A stretch of 64,000 nt of DNA from Holtiella tumoricola. Lineage in GTDB: Bacteria; Bacillota; Clostridia; Lachnospirales; Cellulosilyticaceae. A program made the position numbers and the translations under genes. Below the pieces are notes generated by a model. It was not told where the DNA came from. It searched no databases and saw nothing but the letters and a program-made list of their open reading frames with translations. This document shows, piece after piece, positions 61,379 through 64,000 of this stretch; within the stretch, counting starts at the first letter, position 1; each line of letters begins with the position of its first letter. Location of the stretch: the NCBI RefSeq assembly GCF_027857615.1, contig NZ_JAQIFT010000016.1, positions 1 to 64,000 on the forward strand, written 5' to 3'.

Positions 61379-62352
61379 TAACTTCCTATGAGACCTTCAC
61401 CTACACAAATTTCACTATATATTTTAGGTGCTGCTACAGTAAATACTCTATTTTCCATGTAGTCAAATACACTCTCACACAATTCAAATTTAATCTTATA
61501 AGCACATAAAACTTGATATGCTAATCCATAACAATTCTTAAAATATTCGTTTTCTGATGCATCACCATATTTAGGATCTCCTATAATCGGATGTCCTATT
61601 TGACTTAGGTGTGCACGAATTTGATGGGTTTTACCTGTTACAAGTTGTACTTCTATTAGCGTATAACGCCCATTACTTTGTAAAGGTAGAATACGTGTCT
61701 CTACAGGTTTTACACCCTCAACATATTCTTCTACAATTTTAACTTCATTTTTACCTTTTTCTTTAATATGGTAACCTTTAAGAACCATCGGCTCTGTAAT
61801 ACGCCCAAGTACGATACTCATGTAGTACTTAGAAATTTGTTTTGTTTTTAGCATTTGACTAATTTGTTGAGTTGCCTTTAAGTGCTTCCCTACAAGTACA
61901 ATTCCAGCTGTATTACGATCTAGACGATTACATGGTGCTGGAATAAATCCATTGGCCTGTTTAGGATTATAAGAACCATTCGTTGATAAATAGTACTGTA
62001 CCTCTTCTGCTAGGCTATGTCCATCTGCTTTATCTTTTTGTGTTAAAAGACCTAAAGGCTTGTCTACAATAAGGATATTTTGATCTTCATACACAGTCTT
62101 AAAATTAATTGGACTTATGCCTATAGATCTATTTTCTTGCATTTCTTGTATCTGTTCATCATGTAAAAAAATCTTTATGATATCTCCTTCTACAAGAAGT
62201 TCATTACCCTTTGGTTTCTTCCCATTATATTTAATTTTATTTGTTCTCATCCATTTATAAAGAAGACCTTTAGGACATTTATTCATATATTTTAATAAAA
62301 ATTTATCTATTCTTTGTCCTGCTTCATATGGATTAATTGCCACTTCTTTCAT
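61378..62352 (-). CDS. RluA-family pseudouridine synthase
   Basis: Converts specific uridines in rRNA (or tRNA) to pseudouridine. The 324-residue protein has an N-terminal S4 RNA-binding domain (about 10-75) and a catalytic domain with the Asp in CNRLDRNTAGIVLVGK (about 139-154), where the usual HRLDxxTSG is CNRLDRNTAG, then KTHQIRAHLSQIGHPIIGDPKYG. Target site unknown; RluC/D-like. Third of three closely spaced genes (SDR, membrane protein, rlu). Confidence 0.92.
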   Translation of the reverse strand: MKEVAINPYEAGQRIDKFLLKYMNKCPKGLLYKWMRTNKIKYNGKKPKGNELLVEGDIIKIFLHDEQIQEMQENRSIGISPINFKTVYEDQNILIVDKPLGLLTQKDKADGHSLAEEVQYYLSTNGSYNPKQANGFIPAPCNRLDRNTAGIVLVGKHLKATQQISQMLKTKQISKYYMSIVLGRITEPMVLKGYHIKEKGKNEVKIVEEYVEGVKPVETRILPLQSNGRYTLIEVQLVTGKTHQIRAHLSQIGHPIIGDPKYGDASENEYFKNCYGLAYQVLCAYKIKFELCESVFDYMENRVFTVAAPKIYSEICVGEGLIGS

Positions 62353-62365
62353 GGTATACTCCTAT

Positions 62366-62926
62366 TTACATTAACATGCCATCAATAATTTTCGTATTTC
62401 CTTGTAAAGCTTCACTTGCAAAGCAAGCATCTTTTTCTATTTTAACTGTTGCATTCTTAATAGCTTTTCCATTTTCAGCACAAATATAATGTAACTTTGA
62501 CCCATCTATACCTTTGTTATTCATTCTTAAATTTAATAGTAGTTTTGCTTTTGCAATCATCTCTTGATTCTTACTAATAAAGTAAAAGTTTCTTGATGTT
62601 ACTATAATGTGTTCAAAATAAAGTGTCACCATTGTATCTGGAATAATACAACTATGATAACTATCAAAACTTCCTTTCATATGATCAAGGATTTCTGAAT
62701 GTTTTACTTTTGGATCTTTATACTTGGCATATGCAAAATATCTAGATACATTTAAAGCTACAGGTAATGCCAACAATGCTGCTACTATTGTAAAGTAACT
62801 TGCATTTTCATTGGTAAAAAAGAACCCTATCGTTACAATCGCTACAATTACAAGTCCCCATCCAATACTTTTTATCAAATGGCTCTTTTTCTTTTCTTTT
62901 ATATAGTCTTTTGGTTGTTTTATCAT
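62366..62926 (-). CDS. Membrane protein of unknown function (two helices)
   Basis: 186-residue protein without recognised family. Two adjacent hydrophobic helices (about 18-37 and 42-61) near the N-terminus follow a strongly basic start (KDYIKEKKKSH); the remaining ~120 residues are a soluble, probably cytoplasmic domain. AGAGGGGG precedes the ATG. It lies 12 bases after the SDR gene and 13 before the rlu gene, so all three are probably one transcript, without a clear functional link. Confidence 0.65.
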   Translation of the reverse strand: MIKQPKDYIKEKKKSHLIKSIGWGLVIVAIVTIGFFFTNENASYFTIVAALLALPVALNVSRYFAYAKYKDPKVKHSEILDHMKGSFDSYHSCIIPDTMVTLYFEHIIVTSRNFYFISKNQEMIAKAKLLLNLRMNNKGIDGSKLHYICAENGKAIKNATVKIEKDACFASEALQGNTKIIDGMLM

Positions 62927-62938
62927 ATGTCTCCCCCT

Positions 62939-63703
62939 CTACTCTTCATAGATCATTTTAACGGTCATGCCACCATCTATTACAAAATTCGCTCCTGTTA
63001 TAAACCCTGCATCTTCACTGGTTAAATACGTAATAGCTTTTGCTACATCCTCTGGTACGCCTACACGACCAGTTAAATGTTGCATATGATCTTTTTCTCT
63101 TAGGGCTACAAACTTTCTATCTTTCTTTTTCTTCCATCCATTTGTTTCAATCCACCCTGGACATATGGCATTTACACGAATCTTCGGTCCTAAACTTGCT
63201 GCTAATGAATGTGTAAGTGCAAGTAATGCACCTTTTGATGCTGAATACGGCTCTGTATTAGGTTCACTCATAAGTGCCCTTGTAGATGCAATATTTACAA
63301 TGTTTGCTCCTTCTCCTATCATATACGGTACACAGTATTTTGTACACATATACGCTCCTGTCACATTCACACGTAAAACATATTCAAAATCTTCGATTGT
63401 TGTTGTAAATAAATTCCCCTGTGTCTGAGCTGCTGCATTATTAATTAAAATATCAATTTTGCCATATCGCTCTGCCACAGCAAAAGCCATCTCTTTTACA
63501 GAATGTTCATTACTTACATCTGTGTGGATGAACAGTGCATCTAAACCTTGCTCCTGTAAAAGTGCTTCGACTTCACGTCCTGCTTCTTCATCAATTTCTG
63601 CAATAATGACACTTGCTTTACGCTTTGCAAACTCTACTGCTGTACATGCGCCTATCCCTTGTCCGGATCCTGTAATCACCACTACTTTATTTGAAAAATC
63701 CAT
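62939..63703 (-). CDS. SDR-family oxidoreductase
   Basis: Short-chain dehydrogenase/reductase of 254 residues with NAD(P)-binding TGSGQGIGA (about 11-19), NNAAA, the catalytic Ser (about residue 140 in NIASTRALMS) and YSASK (about 153-157), and a C-terminal GANFVIDGGMTVKM. D37-like acidic residue after strand 2 (IIAEIDEEAG) suggests NAD preference. Substrate unknown. GGAGGTG precedes the ATG. Confidence 0.9.
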   Translation of the reverse strand: MDFSNKVVVITGSGQGIGACTAVEFAKRKASVIIAEIDEEAGREVEALLQEQGLDALFIHTDVSNEHSVKEMAFAVAERYGKIDILINNAAAQTQGNLFTTTIEDFEYVLRVNVTGAYMCTKYCVPYMIGEGANIVNIASTRALMSEPNTEPYSASKGALLALTHSLAASLGPKIRVNAICPGWIETNGWKKKKDRKFVALREKDHMQHLTGRVGVPEDVAKAITYLTSEDAGFITGANFVIDGGMTVKMIYEE

Positions 63704-63784
63704 TTCACACCTCCAAGGCAGATTTAGTGCTTTACTCTATATTTTATCAAAAAAATACTAGACTGAAAAGAAGTTGTTATGAAA

Positions 63785-63818
63785 AAAACACATAAGTTTT
63801 ACTAAACTTATGTGTTTT
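63785..63818 (-). terminator. Intrinsic terminator of the gene at the right edge
   Basis: Perfect 15-bp stem (63785-63799 and 63804-63818) with a four-base loop, flanked by A and T tracts, 14 bases after the partial gene's stop codon on minus. Confidence 0.9.
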
Positions 63819-63831
63819 AAGTGTATTATTT

Positions 63832-64000
63832 CTAAATATTAACCGTTGTATCGAACAAACTATCGTTATTTGCGATACTCGTCGCATTTCCGAATACACA
63901 GTATTCATTTTGTTCAAGTACTTTTCGAATCGCTTCCGCAAAACTTCTAAGAGTCTCATTAGTTGTATTAAAGATTTCATCTCGTGTTTTTTGAATATCT
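63832..64000 (-). CDS. C-terminal end of probable M16C (PreP-type) metallopeptidase, partial
   Basis: An open frame running in from the right edge gives 55 residues ending with SLFDTTVNI. It is rich in helix-forming residues, then EQNEYCVFGNATSI, which resembles the tail of insulinase-like presequence peptidases (the ENxxCVxGN strand and a final LF segment). A 67-residue frame on the same strand (63777-63980) is out of phase and is not the gene. Identity rests on the tail only and is tentative. Confidence 0.5.
   Translation of the reverse strand, partial: DIQKTRDEIFNTTNETLRSFAEAIRKVLEQNEYCVFGNATSIANNDSLFDTTVNI

Noticed and set aside
63777..63980. 67-residue minus-strand ORF at the right edge
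   Set aside because: It overlaps the terminator hairpin and is out of phase with the frame whose residues resemble a peptidase tail.

Overview
The window is AT-rich chromosomal DNA of a spore-forming Clostridia member. The evidence is short-form HisG with HisZ, class 1B PyrD with PyrK, a prkA-yhbH-spoVR sporulation cluster, RecU, strong AGGAGG-type ribosome sites and many TTG/GTG-adjacent starts. A Lachnospirales/Cellulosilyticum-like organism is my best guess, but no rRNA or tRNA is present to confirm it. No insertion sequence, prophage, CRISPR array or tRNA was seen. Almost all of it is coding, in compact operons separated by clear hairpin terminators.

Layout. 61-7099 (minus): histidine operon hisZ-G-D-C-B-H-A-F, one good sigma-A promoter, short leader; hisI/hisE would lie beyond the left edge. 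7322-10802: acetyltransferase, FMN-binding lipoprotein, TauE-type exporter with a Cys-rich DUF1847 protein, DUF4358 lipoprotein. 10864-17547: iron-siderophore type ABC operon plus MFS exporter (minus), divergent from an AraC regulator and a short DtxR-family metal regulator; a 20-bp palindrome sits at the start of the transport operon. 17630-20258: CoA module (coaX, coaBC, ECF S component). 20462-29648: de novo pyrimidine operon pyrB-C-F-carA-carB-pyrK-pyrD. 29991-30653: HAD phosphatase. 30898-34099: sugar ABC transporter without its ATPase. 34146-41759: gpsA-like gene, Gate-domain membrane protein, late cobalamin genes cobT-S-C-D-cbiB, M55 peptidase. 41900-50450: pepF, CorA-like protein, msrAB, zinc-dependent phospholipase-C-like protein, YycJ-type MBL protein, MATE pump, AlaX-type editing protein. 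50554-54944: spoVR-yhbH-prkA. 55131-58542: YceG, TelA and a degenerate TerD-like protein. 58651-64000: GH26-like lipoprotein, recU, a solenoid repeat protein, an RluA-type pseudouridine synthase, a small membrane protein, an SDR dehydrogenase, and the C-terminal tail of a probable M16C peptidase.

The most interesting region is the pyr leader (29649-29970). It holds a near-textbook PyrR-binding hairpin whose lower stem covers the ribosome-binding site of an unannotated 31-codon leader ORF. Downstream is an intrinsic terminator just before pyrB, with a possible antiterminator strand starting three bases after the leader stop codon. This looks like PyrR control of leader-peptide translation coupled to transcription attenuation; the direction of the coupling cannot be settled from sequence. 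A second sigma-A promoter before pyrF lacks any PyrR hairpin, so the two halves of the pathway may be controlled differently. The second most interesting signal is the candidate metal-regulator operator of the siderophore operon, close to its own possible regulator.
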